Assembly (NCBI GenBank): GCA_016717855.1
Contig: JADKEV010000035.1
Location: 11,184 to 75,183 of the forward strand
DNA: 64,000 nucleotides
Direction of reading: 5' to 3'
Source: Betaproteobacteria bacterium
GTDB lineage: Bacteria; Pseudomonadota; Gammaproteobacteria; Burkholderiales; Casimicrobiaceae
The notes below the pieces were generated by a model. It was not told the origin of the DNA. It made no database searches and saw only the letters and a program-made list of their open reading frames with translations. Below, one piece after another: positions 17,432-27,572 of the stretch. Numbering within the stretch: the stretch's first letter is position 1; every line of letters begins with the position of its first letter. The position numbers and the translations under genes were made by a program.

Positions 17432-18979
17432 TTAGTGCACCGCCCGCGGAAACACGCTCGTCCACCAGTGCCGCGCCTGCGCGCGATCCCAGGGCACGAG
17501 CAGCGCGATCTCGTCGAGCGCGGCGATGAACGCCGCGGCATCGGGCGGGCGCCCGGCCATGTCCTTGGCCAGGCAGCCGGCGAGCAGCCGGTCGAGGGCC
17601 GCCGGAATGGGAAACGTGGCGACCGAAGAGACGCGCGGCGCCTCGACGTGCAGCACCTGCTGCGCGAGGTCGGCGTCGCGCGTGGCCTCGAACGGCTTGC
17701 GGCCGGCCAGCAGGTAGAAGCCGATGCAGCCGATGCCGTAGAGATCGGAGCGCTTGTCGACGAGACGGGGATCGCGCATGCGCTCCGGCGCCATGAACGC
17801 GGGGGTGCCGAGCACGCGCACCGCGCGCGTCAGGTCGCGCGAGTCATCGGTCTCGAGGTCCTTGATCAGCCCGAAGTCGAGCAGCTTCACCAGGTCGCAG
17901 TCGCCATCGTTCTCGTAGGCCATGATGTTGTCGGGCTTGATGTCGCGATGCAGCAACTGCTGCTCGTGCATCTGGCCCACCGCCGCGCAGATCTGGCGGA
18001 GGATGCGGACCGTGCGCGCCGGCGGCAGCGGGCCATGCCGTCCGACCAGTTCGGTCAGCGTCATGCCATGGATGTATTCCATCGCATAGTAGAAGCCGCC
18101 GCCCGACACGGTGCCGTAGTCGTGGATGGTCACGATGTTGGGATGCGCGAGCTGGCTGGCCAGGCGCGCTTCGCGGGTAAAGCGTGCCACCGGCTCGTCG
18201 CCGCTGGCATGCGCCTTGAGCCGCTTTACAGCCACCTGCCGGTGCAGATGCCGGTGGTGGGCGAGATACACGTTGGACATCGATCCCTCCCCCAGCAGCC
18301 GGTCGATGACCCAGGGCCCGCACACCGCGATGTCCGGCAGGCCGAACGCCGCGCGCAACCTGGCCACGCCCACCTGGGCGATGAACAGGAAGCCGGACAG
18401 CAGCGCGAGCACCGTCACGATGAACGCGCCATCGAGCCAGCGCAGCGGCCGGACGAAGCGATCGTTCGGCCGCTCCGCCACGATGCCCAGCGCCAGGCGG
18501 GGAAGCCAGCGCCAGGCGCCGATCGCTTCTTCGCCCTGCAGGCCGGTGTACGCGCGGAACAACGTGCCTTCATTGACGGGCGAGTCGCGCTGCCGCGCCG
18601 CCAGCGCTTCGGCCACGATGGCCGGCGGCGGTCCGGCGCGGGGCGCGCCGCCATTTGCCTGTCCTCCCAGCCGCAACAGGCGCGCCGTCTCGTCGAAAAA
18701 GTAGATGGTGCGCAATTGCTGGTCGCTGGCGCGGTCCAGCGTCTTGCTCATTTCTTGCAGGTTGGGGGAGGCGTTCGAAAGCAGCGCCGGCCCGCCCGCC
18801 CCCGGCGTTTCGTGCGCCGCGCTGATGAGCGCGATGGCGGCAAGGTCGATGATCGTCTGCAGGTCCCGCTGGGCCGCGATCGTCAGGCGCGCCTCGAGCG
18901 CGTAGCGCAGTCCGGCCCACGCGCCGAGTGACAGGAGCGCGGCGGCAACGAAGAAGAGGATCAGGCGGCGCAGGGACAT
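17432..18979 (-). CDS. Membrane-anchored Hanks-type serine/threonine protein kinase with periplasmic sensor domain
   Basis: 515 residues in the order TM1 (about 6-25), a periplasmic region of about 160 residues, TM2 (about 190-212) and a C-terminal cytoplasmic kinase. Kinase motifs: glycine loop GEGSMSNVYLA near 227, catalytic Lys in VAVKRLK, HRDIKPDN near 343, DFG in LLDFGLIKD near 367 and APE in FMAPERM. All key residues are present, so the enzyme should be active. The topology (sensor first, kinase last) is the reverse of PknB-type kinases and like a two-TM chemoreceptor input. It is divergent from the secreted-protein gene at 19.1 kb; no cognate phosphatase or FHA gene is adjacent. Confidence 0.88.
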   Translation of the reverse strand: MSLRRLILFFVAAALLSLGAWAGLRYALEARLTIAAQRDLQTIIDLAAIALISAAHETPGAGGPALLSNASPNLQEMSKTLDRASDQQLRTIYFFDETARLLRLGGQANGGAPRAGPPPAIVAEALAARQRDSPVNEGTLFRAYTGLQGEEAIGAWRWLPRLALGIVAERPNDRFVRPLRWLDGAFIVTVLALLSGFLFIAQVGVARLRAAFGLPDIAVCGPWVIDRLLGEGSMSNVYLAHHRHLHRQVAVKRLKAHASGDEPVARFTREARLASQLAHPNIVTIHDYGTVSGGGFYYAMEYIHGMTLTELVGRHGPLPPARTVRILRQICAAVGQMHEQQLLHRDIKPDNIMAYENDGDCDLVKLLDFGLIKDLETDDSRDLTRAVRVLGTPAFMAPERMRDPRLVDKRSDLYGIGCIGFYLLAGRKPFEATRDADLAQQVLHVEAPRVSSVATFPIPAALDRLLAGCLAKDMAGRPPDAAAFIAALDEIALLVPWDRAQARHWWTSVFPRAVH

Positions 18980-19090
18980 GTGCGGATTGTAGGGCAGCGC
19001 CCGCCGGAGGGCCGGCAGCTCGGCTACTATAGTTGGCGTGTACGAACCCGGTGGATGATCATGCGGCACGCGAAACACGGGAGCAGGTCC

Positions 19091-19732
19091 ATGCGGGTAA
19101 CGTTCGCTGCGTGCATCGGTTTCCTTGCGCTGCTCGGCGCCGGGCCCGCCCATGCCCATGACGGCCCCGCCGTCCCGCCCGCCGAGCCCGTCGACGGCAT
19201 CCCGCAGGCGGAGTGGTCGCGCGCCTGGTGGCAGTGGGCGGCGTCGTTCGAGCGCAATGAGAGTCCGATCGCCGATCCGACAGGCGCGCAGTGCGCGCGC
19301 AAGCAGGGCGGCAACGTCTGGTTCCTGGCCGGCGCCTATGAAACGAAGCGGACGATCAGGACGTGCAAGGTGCCCCAGGGCAAGCATCTGTTCTTTCCGC
19401 TGATCAATTACGTGGTGATGCCGCCGCTGCGCGAGGCCGGCGATTGCCCGGCGGCCATGCGCGACGCGACCCTGGTCACGGATGCGGTGTCCCACCTGGT
19501 GCTCGAAGTCGACGGCGTGCGCGTGCCCGACCTGAAGTCCTACCGGCAGGCGACGACGGAGTGCTTCGACATCGGCGCGCTGACGGACCCGAGGGTCCGC
19601 GTCTTTCCCTCCGCCGCGAACGGCTATTACGTGATGCTGCGGCCGCTGGCCCCCGGCACGCACACGCTCAACTTCGGCGGCGTGCTGCCCGGGATGATGC
19701 AGGCGATCACCTACACGCTGCACGTCGAATGA
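19091..19732 (+). CDS. Secreted conserved hypothetical protein
   Basis: 213-residue protein with an obvious signal peptide (MRVTFAACIGFLALLGAGPA, cleavage near HA-HDGP). The mature part has paired Trp motifs (EWSRAWWQWAASF), four or more Cys, and PQGKHLFFPLINYVV. This resembles a widespread family of secreted uncharacterised proteins with a WxxxWWQW start and a predicted beta-sandwich; I know of no assigned function. The ATG at 19091 is chosen over upstream in-frame ATGs because GGAG precedes it and it opens the signal peptide. It is divergent from the Ser/Thr kinase gene. Confidence 0.75.
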   Translation: MRVTFAACIGFLALLGAGPAHAHDGPAVPPAEPVDGIPQAEWSRAWWQWAASFERNESPIADPTGAQCARKQGGNVWFLAGAYETKRTIRTCKVPQGKHLFFPLINYVVMPPLREAGDCPAAMRDATLVTDAVSHLVLEVDGVRVPDLKSYRQATTECFDIGALTDPRVRVFPSAANGYYVMLRPLAPGTHTLNFGGVLPGMMQAITYTLHVE

Positions 19733-19840
19733 ACGCGCAATGCGACTCCGTGCCAGTGATTCGCGGGTTCGCCACGGACACCGCAAGGCCCGCCGGGCAC
19801 CTGTCCGCGGCACCTGCCGGAGCCCATTCCACCCGCGTCA

Positions 19841-22227
19841 TCAAGGCATTAGCGACTGGATGTACGTCTCGATCTGCCCGGCGTCGCTCCTGGTCGCCCC
19901 GTCGCCGATGGCGCCGGCGATGACCGCATTGCCCTGCAGTCCGAACAGGTAGCGCAGGATCATCAAGCCGTCGGTCAACGCATCGGCCTGGCCGTTGCCG
20001 TCGACATCGAGGATGGGCAGGATGTCGTTGAGATAGGTCGCAATTGCCGCCGGGTCGGTGCGCGCCGGGTTGTCGCCGATGGCCCCCGCGGTCAGTGACG
20101 GTCCCGTCAATCCGAATAGGTGCCGGATGACCATCAGCCCGTCGGTCAGGGCGTCATATGGGGGGCCGTTGCCGTTGCCGTCGATGTCGATGCGCAGCGG
20201 CGCGAGCGCGGCCGGCGCGAACGTGGCCGCCGCGTTCATCGCCGCGCCGACAACGACGTTGCACGGACCGCGGCCGGTGCAGGCGCCCAGCCAGCCGCTG
20301 AACACCGAACCGGTGTCCGCCGTCGCGGTCAGCGTCACGGCTGTCGCGGCGGCATAGGGCTCGGAGCAGTCGCCGCCGCACTCGATTCCAGGCGGATTGC
20401 TGGCGACCGCGCCCCCGCCGGTGCCGCCCTTCGTGACCGTGAGCAGCAAGTTCGAACTGTCGCCCACGGTGTGTGAGAGCGGCGGCGATGCAGCGGCGCT
20501 GTGTCCGCCGTCGCCGGAGTAGGCGGCCACGATCGAGTGGCTACCGGTGGGCAGTATGTCGGCGCTGCATGCGGCCTGGTTGCCCGCGAGCGGAACCCCC
20601 GTGCACAATGGCGTGGCGCCGTCGGCGACGAAATCGACTGTTCCTGTTGGCGACCCGAACCCTCCCGTCACGACGGCGGTGAACACTACCGTCTGGCCCG
20701 GTGCCGTCGGTTCGAGATTGGCCGTGAGGGCGACAACCGTGGCCGGCTGGCAGATGCCCGCGTCGCAGGCGTTGTACAGCACGGAAACTTCCTGGGCCGA
20801 GAGCGCGCGGTCGAACAGCGTGAGCTCGTCGATCAGGCCGCCGAAGAACTGTCCGCCGCACGCGGGCTCGCCGCCCACCGCAGCGGCGTCGCCACCGGAT
20901 CGAAGCTCATGGCGTGATTCGCTACCGGCGCGCCGTCGATGTACATCGTCGCCAGCGTGCCGTCGAAGGTGACCGAAAAGTGGACCCATGTGTCGAGCGG
21001 CAACGCCGTGGCCACTCCGGTGACGCCGTTGGCGCCGCCGCCGGTGCTGCTGAACGTGAGCGTGTTCGAAGGCTCATGCCACTGCAGTTGGTAGTGCACC
21101 TGGGTTACGCAATCGGGGCGCTTGGCCAGGATGATCTGTGACGGTGATGCGCTCGTGCGCTTGACCCAGAACGCGATCGACATCGGTTGCTGTGCGGCGA
21201 AATGGATGCCGGGGCTGTCCGGTATCTCGACGTGGTCGTCGGCGCCGTCGAAGCTGAACGCCTGTCCGGTGCGGCCGGGCGCAAAGGTCGCGCCGCCCTG
21301 CGCCGATCCTTCGTTGGTGCCGATGACGTCGTCGGCGTTGCCTTCGCCGGGCCACCACGAGAGCAGCCCCGAGGGCGCCACCGCGCACGGCCGGCATTTG
21401 CCGCTGGCTCCGGCCGTGTACATCGCGGCGACTTCGGTGGCGGTCAGCGCGCGCTCGAAGTACTCGACCTCGTCGGCCTTGCCGCGCAGCCGGTCGTTGC
21501 CCTGGTGATACGAGTCGGTCCAGTGCATCGCGCCGATGCGGACGGGCAGGTTGTTGGGCGCGGGTCCCGCGCCCGAGGCGCCGGAGTCGGCGACCGCGCT
21601 GCCGTCGAGATACAGCGTCGCGCGCGGGAGCGCTGCCGGGTCGTAGACGCCGGCCACGTGATACCAGCCCGCCGTGGGGATGGCATTGGTCATGGTCGCG
21701 TTCGCGCCGACGATGAACTTCAGGTCCTTCGTGCCGGACCGGTAGTCGAAGTACAAGGCCCAGCCATTGCCCGTGCTGCCCTCGCTCTTGGCAGCGAGCG
21801 TGCCTATCTCGTTGATGTTCTCCGCCGGATCGATGTAGAACCAGCCATCGATGCTGAAGGCGCCCGCGGGATTCAGGCCGGCGCTGCCCGCGATCTCGAC
21901 ATAGGTGCCTTCCGCGCCGTCCAGGTCGAAGGCCCTGCCCACGCGGCCCGCCGCGTAGCCGGCATTGCCATGAAGCACGCCGTGGTTGGGGCCGGCGATG
22001 TCGATCGCGCTGTTGTCGCCGGTCCACCATGACACGAGGCCGGAAGGCGGCGCGACGCAGCCGGCGACGGCCGCAATGGGTGCGCCCGGCGCTGATGCCC
22101 TCGCACCCGCTGCGAAGGACGGAGCCTGCGCTGCGACGCTCGTGCACCACAAGAGAAGCAGCCCCAGAATCGCCGTTAGGGCACGCGCCCGCGGCCCGAT
22201 CGAAGTTGCATGCGCGATGATGGCCAT
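19841..22227 (-). CDS. Secreted LamG/concanavalin-like protein with dockerin-like C terminus, frameshifted
   Basis: Large surface or secreted protein of about 795 residues. Order: signal peptide (TAILGLLLLWCTSVAAQA), two LamG_3-type modules each opening with a PSGL(V/L)SWW(T/P)G motif, an Ig-like/Big_3 segment (GFGSPTGTVDFVADGAT), a segment with GGDCSEPYAAATAVTLTATA, and two C-terminal EF-hand/dockerin-like repeats (DGNGNGPPYDALTDGLMVIR and DVDGNGQADALTDGLMILRY). The N-terminal 460 codons and the rest are in different frames, joined at the CCC run 20874-20876 (one missing base restores WGGEPACGGQFFGGLIDE). GTGAGGAG precedes ATG 22227. It lies 30 bases downstream of a paralogous gene and is probably co-transcribed with it. 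Confidence 0.8.
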
Positions 22228-22257
22228 TTCGTTACTCCTCACGTATCTCCCCGTCCC

Positions 22258-25238
22258 TCACGGCAGCAGCACCAGGATCGCCGCCTCGACCGCCTCCGGC
22301 GTCGTGCGCGTGGCCCCGTCTCCCAGCGCATTGCTGGTCAGCGGAAGGCCGCGTATCGAGAACAGGTAGCGGAGAAACATCAGCCCGTCGGTCAGCGCGT
22401 CGGCCTGGCCGTTGCCGTCGATGTCCAGCATGGGCTGGAGATCGTCGAGAAAGGCCGCGATCGCCGCCGGGTCGGTGCGTGTCGCGCCGTCGCCGATCGC
22501 ATTGGCGGTCAGCGCGGGACCGCGCAGGCCGAACAAGTACCGGATGACAATCAGCCCATCGGTCAGCGCGTCGTACACGTTGTTCCGCTCCATGTCGCCG
22601 GTAAACGGCGCCGAGGCGGTGAGCGCGAAGGTTGCGGTGACCGAGGTCGCGACGGCGATCGACAGGTTGCACGGGCCGTTGCCGATGCAAGCGCCCTGCC
22701 AGCCCAGGAAGGTCGAGTCGGGTTGCGCCGCGGCCGTCAGCGTGAGTTGCGTGCCGTGCGCGTAGGTGTGCGCGCAGGTGGCGCCGCAGTCGATGACGCC
22801 GTCTCCGCTGGTCACGCTGCCGCCGCCGCGCTGCCGGTGCGCAACACGGTCAGCGGACTCTGCGCCGACATGTCGACGACGGTGTGCGCGACGCCGGCCG
22901 CGTCGCTGGCGGCGAAGTTGCTGTCCCCCGGGTAATGCGCGGTGATGGTCGCGGTGCCCACGCTCGCCAGCGTCAGGTCGCACGCGGTGGCAGGCAGCAC
23001 GATCGAGCAGCTGGCGGCGCCGTCGCTGACCTCGATCGTTCCGGTGGGCGTGCCCCCGCCCGGCGGCACGACGCTCAGCGCGACATGCACGCTGACCGGC
23101 GTCCCCACGACGCTCGGATGCGGCAGGTGCGAGGTGATCTGCAGGCTGGTCGGGCTGGGGGCTGCGAAGCACGCGCCCGTGCTGCCCGCCTGGTACACCG
23201 CGGCGATCTCCGCGGCGCCGAGGGCGCGGTCGAAGATCGCGACGTCGTCGATCTCGCCCTGCCAGCGCGAGGAACTGTGCCGCAGCCCGATGGTGAGGCC
23301 GTCCCCGGAGAGCTGTGTGTTGAGCCCCATCGCCGACTGCCCGTCGGGTTGGCCGTTCACATATAGCCGGACCGTCGTTCCGTCGTAGGACACGGCCGCG
23401 TGATACCACGTGTTGGGAAGCAGCGAAGTCTGGCCGGCGACGTCGCTGCTGTGGCCGTAGAAGTACAAGCGTCCCGGCGCGTTTCCCGATGTAATCAACG
23501 CGAACATCTGGCCGCCTGCGGCCGAGCCGTACTGGACCATCGCCGCTTCGGTCGCACTTGCCAGGTTGACCGGCGTGCGGAACCACAGCATCATCGTCCG
23601 CGGCGCCGCGCCCAAGGGCAGGCCCACCGGATTCGTGTTCTGTATGTAGCCGGTGCTGCCATCCAGCAGGAAAGCCTGCCCCAACTGTCCGGCGGCATAC
23701 GCCACGCCACCGACCGCCGTGCCCGGATTGGCGCCCGTCGCGTCCTCCGCGCTGTTCTCGCCGGACCACCAGGACACGAGTCCCGCCGGCAGGTTGCTGC
23801 AGGTCGTGGTCAGTTCGGCGTAGTCGACATCGAAGGCGACCGGGGTCGCGACCGAGCCGTTGCCCTGCAGCGCGAAGATGCCGGCGTACGCCATCGGCTT
23901 GGCCTCCCCCGCCGCAAACGACGCCGTCGTCGCGGCGGAGAATGGGATGAACTGCGTGCCGTCGAAGCTGTAGCCGGCGCGCAGGGTGCTGCCCGCGCGG
24001 ACGAGCCGCAGCCAGTACGGCGTGTCGGCCGGGATGTCGAACGCCGCCCCATTCGGAATGTCGCCGTTGCCGGCCCCGTCTATGTCGTAGACCACCTCGA
24101 AGACGCGCTGCGTTTCGTTGCCGTAGACCGCGCGCAGGTAGTTGTCGAGGTCGGGCGCGCCGCCGTCGTCGGCGAGGAGCGCGATCCCTGCCTGCGGGTT
24201 GGCGCCGCCGGGCTGCGCCTGGAAGCTCATCTTTGCGGTCAGCGCGTAGCCGCCGGGAACGTCGGGCAGCCGGAGCGTGGCCAGGTTCTTCACGTTGTTG
24301 CTGCCGCCGTACATGTCGGTCGGCGTCGTCGTCAGTTGCAGCGCCGACGCTTGCACCGCCAGCGCGGCCGCGTCCTCGTTCGTCCGGCGCCATGCCGGCC
24401 GCAACGCGGCGGAGAACTCGTCGCGGAATGGCAGTGCCACGATGCCGATGCCGGTCCGGTAGCTAGTGCCGATCTCCCCGCCGGCCAGCGCCCGGCTGAA
24501 GATCCGGACCTCGTCGAGCGCGCCGCCGAGGAAAGCCTGCGTGCCCCAGTTCCAGTAACCCAACCGGATCGGGAGCGACTGGTAGGTCGCCGACACGCCA
24601 GACACGGTCTGCTGTGCACGCTGCTCGCCATCGACGAACAACGCGTACGTGTCCCCCGAGCGCGTGGCCACTACGTGATGCCAGGCCCGTTGCGCGAACG
24701 TGGCGCCGGAGGCCAGCGCCAATTGCCAGCCCGCGCCGTTGCCGATGTCGAAGACAAACTGGCCGGAGAGCGGATGCGCCCCTGTGACCTGGGCGAGCAG
24801 CAGGCCATCGAAGTTGCCATTGCTGCGGGCGAAGAACGGGCAGTGCAGCCCATCGCCGCACGTGTCGGGCCGTACCCATGCTTCGACCGACCATTCGCTG
24901 CCCATGTCGAAGGCCGGCACCGACGCATAGCCGGTGCTGCCGTCGAATCGCAACGCGCGGCCGGTGACGCCGGCGGTGTACGTGTTGCCGCCGGCGAGCG
25001 TTGCATGGTGGGTGCCGATCGCGTCGTTCGGATCACCATCGAGCGGATACCACGCCACCAGGGCCGGATCCGCCGTTGGTGCCAGGGTCAGCGCTGACGA
25101 GCCGGTCCAGCCGGGAAGCGCGGCGGCGGTGAGGCCCAGCAGACACGCGGGAAGTGTGCGGCGGAGTCGTTGGGCCATCGCGAGAATCGCCCTGGACAAC
25201 CAATGGCTGGAGTGCGGACGTTGGGTGAATGGGAACAT
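22258..25238 (-). CDS. Secreted LamG-domain protein with dockerin-like C terminus, paralogue, frameshifted
   Basis: About 990 residues. Order: signal-like N terminus, LamG_3 module (LVAWYPLDGDPNDAIGTHHA), a central jelly-roll region beginning RDEFSAALRPAW, a second LamG module (LPAGLVSWWSGENSAEDATG), an Ig-like segment with GGTPTGTIEVSDGA, the GATCAHTYAHGTQLTLTAAA segment, then two dockerin-like repeats (DMERNNVYDALTDGLIVIRY, DIDGNGQADALTDGLMFLRY). The last 190 codons are in another frame; adding one G in the GCG/GGC run at about 22822-22834 joins RTGS to GGGSVTSGDG. AGGAGG precedes ATG 25238. The protein could bind carbohydrate or participate in surface assembly; no enzymatic motif is visible. 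Confidence 0.8.
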
Positions 25239-25590
25239 GATTGCCTCCTTTGGGGCGGCGCGACGCGCGGGAGCGATGCCTGAGTCACCGGAGAGTCCTA
25301 ATTGCCCGGCGCCCCCCCGCCGAAGATGCGCCGGATAGACGGCGGCGGATCAATGCATTCGCGGTACCGTCATCCGGCCGCGTAGTCTCATCGCCTCTCC
25401 ACTTGTTTGATTGTCGTGCGCGTGATGAGGTGGCCGTTGATGCGCATCAACGGATGAGCCGATCGCTGCTCGAAATGCGTCGCGGCCCGCCGTCGCCGCA
25501 ACGGGATTCGTTCGCACGGCGCGATCCCCTGGAAAAGACGCGGGCAGACAGCCCATGCGCCGCCCGCCCGTCCGGATGACCGACCTCACG
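25239..25590. other. 352-bp intergenic region with FNR-type box
   Basis: Non-coding stretch between the LamG gene start (leftward) and the 3' end of the ankyrin-DsbA gene. Apart from the palindrome at 25437-25450 I see no RNA gene or convincing ORF. It must contain the promoter of the LamG pair. Confidence 0.5.
25437..25450. promoter_or_regulatory. FNR/Anr-type box
   Basis: TTGATGCGCATCAA fits the FNR consensus TTGAT-N4-ATCAA exactly and extends to an 18-bp perfect palindrome. The only gene start facing it is the LamG gene at 25238, 199 bases away, so anaerobic or oxygen-responsive control of the LamG pair is the likely meaning. Confidence 0.65.
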
Positions 25591-26886
25591 TCACCGGTGC
25601 AGCGCCTTGTCTATCACTGCAAAAAAGCGGTCCGCTGGTTGCGCGCCCTCGATCGCCTCACCATCAATGATGAACGCCGGCACGCCGTCGAACTTGAATC
25701 GCTCGCTCTCCTTGAGGTCGGCCGCGATCCGGCCTTGCGTGACCGGATTGCGCAGGTCCTGCTGCAGCCTGCCCATATCGACGCCTAGTCCGGCCGCCAC
25801 TTTCTGCAGAAAAGGCTCCGCGCCCGCGAGCGCTCTCTGGTCTTCGAATATCCGGTCGTAGAACGCCCACGCCTTGTCGGGGCTTTGCAGCGAGATGGCC
25901 TCGAAGTACTGCGCGCAGGCCATCGCCATCGGGTGCAGCAGCGGCAGCGGCAGATGCTTGACGACCAGCCGCACCTGGCCTTCGTACCGGGCCATCACTT
26001 CATTCAGGGTCTTCGCGCCGTACCCGCAATACGGGCATTGGAAGTCCGTGTACTCGAATATGGTGATCGCGGCCCGCGGGTTGCCGCGGATGATGCGCGC
26101 CGGGTCGAGCGCAGGCGTAAGCCGGGCAGTCGCCGCGGCGGCCGTCGGCTTCGGCGCCGCAGGCTGCGCCGCGGCTGTCGCGGGCCGGGCGGTCGCGCCG
26201 GATTGCGCCGCAGACTCCAGCGCGGCGATCAGCGCGGCATCGGCGCCGCGGCCGCGCGCGAGGGACACTGCGGTCGACTGGTCGCGGGCCACCCAGCGGG
26301 CATCGGCGCCCTTGTCCAGCAGCATTTTGACGATCGGCAGGTTGTTCCTGGAGGCGGCCCACATCAGCGCGGTCCAGCCCAGGTTGTCGGTGCGGTCCGG
26401 CGCAGCGCCGGCGGCCAGCAGCAGCTGCAGCGCCTCCGCGTTTCCGGTTTGCGCCGCCGAGATCAGCGGCGTGATGTCGTTCTTGTTGGCGGCGTTGACG
26501 TCCACCTTCTGTTCCAGGAGCAGGCGTATCGCGGCTGTATTCTTGAGTTGCGTGGCCACCAGCAGGGGGGTGCGGCCCCACGCGTCGGTTGCGCTCACGC
26601 TGGCCCCGCGGCCGACCAGCATTTCGACCAGCGCCGTCCTGCCCTGCTGCAGCGCGACGATCAGCGGGGTACGACCCCAATTATCGGGCCGGTTCAGCTC
26701 ACTGTTGTCGCTCGCCGCAGCCCGCACGGCCTCCACGTCGCCGGCCCGGATCGCGCCGTGAATGTCCGTGGCCGCGGCGTTCGGGCCGGCGAGGAAGGCC
26801 AGAAGGGCGCCGGCAAGCGCCATGCGCAAGCCACGCCTTCCAGCGCAAGAGGGCAACCCGCAGGTCCGAAGCCGGCGTCCGCGCAT
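25591..26886 (-). CDS. Exported ankyrin-repeat protein fused to a DsbA/thioredoxin-like domain
   Basis: 431 residues. A signal sequence (MALAGALLAFLAGPNAAA) is followed by about five ankyrin repeats (roughly residues 35-195, for example WGRTPLIVALQQGRTALVEM, WGRTPLLVATQLKNTAAIRL, LGWTALMWAASRNNLPIVKM). Then comes an Ala/Pro-rich linker and a DsbA/DsbG-like thioredoxin fold with the redox motif CPYC near 283 (TDFQCPYCGYGAK) and the cis-Pro loop FDGVPAFIIDGE. It is predicted to act as a thiol oxidoreductase or isomerase in the periplasm, with the ankyrin part as a docking module. The start is uncertain between GTG 26895 and ATG 26886; the former directly abuts the Hsp20 stop, so the two genes are co-transcribed. 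Confidence 0.82.
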   Translation of the reverse strand: MRGRRLRTCGLPSCAGRRGLRMALAGALLAFLAGPNAAATDIHGAIRAGDVEAVRAAASDNSELNRPDNWGRTPLIVALQQGRTALVEMLVGRGASVSATDAWGRTPLLVATQLKNTAAIRLLLEQKVDVNAANKNDITPLISAAQTGNAEALQLLLAAGAAPDRTDNLGWTALMWAASRNNLPIVKMLLDKGADARWVARDQSTAVSLARGRGADAALIAALESAAQSGATARPATAAAQPAAPKPTAAAATARLTPALDPARIIRGNPRAAITIFEYTDFQCPYCGYGAKTLNEVMARYEGQVRLVVKHLPLPLLHPMAMACAQYFEAISLQSPDKAWAFYDRIFEDQRALAGAEPFLQKVAAGLGVDMGRLQQDLRNPVTQGRIAADLKESERFKFDGVPAFIIDGEAIEGAQPADRFFAVIDKALHR

Positions 26887-26895
26887 TGCGTGCAC

Positions 26896-27342
26896 TTACT
26901 GAACCTTCAATTCCTTCTTCGCGCCGTTGGCCTTCTTCGGCAGCGTGAGTTCGAGCACGCCGTCCGCGTACTTCGCCGCGGCCGCCGCGGCATCGATATC
27001 GGTAGCCAGCGTGAAGCTGCGATACTGCTTGCCGAAATAGCGCTCGCTGCGGACGACTTTCTCGCCCTTTTTCTCTTCCGTTTCCCTTTTCACTTCCGCC
27101 TCGATCGAAACCTGATTGCCGTCAATCGCGACGTGGATGTCTTCCTTCTTCACGCCCGGGATTTCCGCCTTGACGCTGTAGGCGGTGTCGGCTTCCGCGA
27201 CGTCCACCTTGATCCGCGGCTCGACCTGTGCCTCGTCGAGCCAGGGGCGCAGGCGAAAGCCCGGGAAGTATTCGTCGGGGTTCATGAACGGGCGAAAGCT
27301 CGCAAGTTCCGCGAACGGATCGAAACGCGTGATGTTTGCCAT
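26896..27342 (-). CDS. Small heat-shock protein Hsp20
   Basis: ATP-independent holdase of 148 residues. The alpha-crystallin domain runs from about VEPRIKVDVAEADTAYSVKA to the C terminus; classical markers are EIPGVKKEDIHVAIDGNQVS, the YRSFTL strand and YADGVLELTLPKK (the DGVL motif). GGAGAT precedes ATG 27342. It is upstream of, and immediately adjacent to, the ankyrin-DsbA gene, which suggests a joint envelope or protein-quality stress unit. Confidence 0.93.
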   Translation of the reverse strand: MANITRFDPFAELASFRPFMNPDEYFPGFRLRPWLDEAQVEPRIKVDVAEADTAYSVKAEIPGVKKEDIHVAIDGNQVSIEAEVKRETEEKKGEKVVRSERYFGKQYRSFTLATDIDAAAAAAKYADGVLELTLPKKANGAKKELKVQ

Positions 27343-27572
27343 GATCGATCTCCAGTGTGTTTCCCAGAATCTGCTGAGTCCAGCCGGCCACGGCCTCGCG
27401 GCCGGTATGTTCATCATCGCCGAACGCTGGCGCGAACCGTTGATTTTCGACAAAGAATCGGCAAGTGGCGGCGGGAGCCGCGCGGAACCGGCGGGACGCA
27501 AGTCCCCGTTCATCGAACTGCGCTGCGGTGTGCCGCCGGCGCGGCCGGTCGTTGCTCCGGCCGCGCTTCAGG

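Noticed and set aside
27420..27470. FNR-like TTGATTTTCGACAA upstream of Hsp20
   Set aside because: Only the left half site fits; two mismatches in the right half make it indistinguishable from chance.
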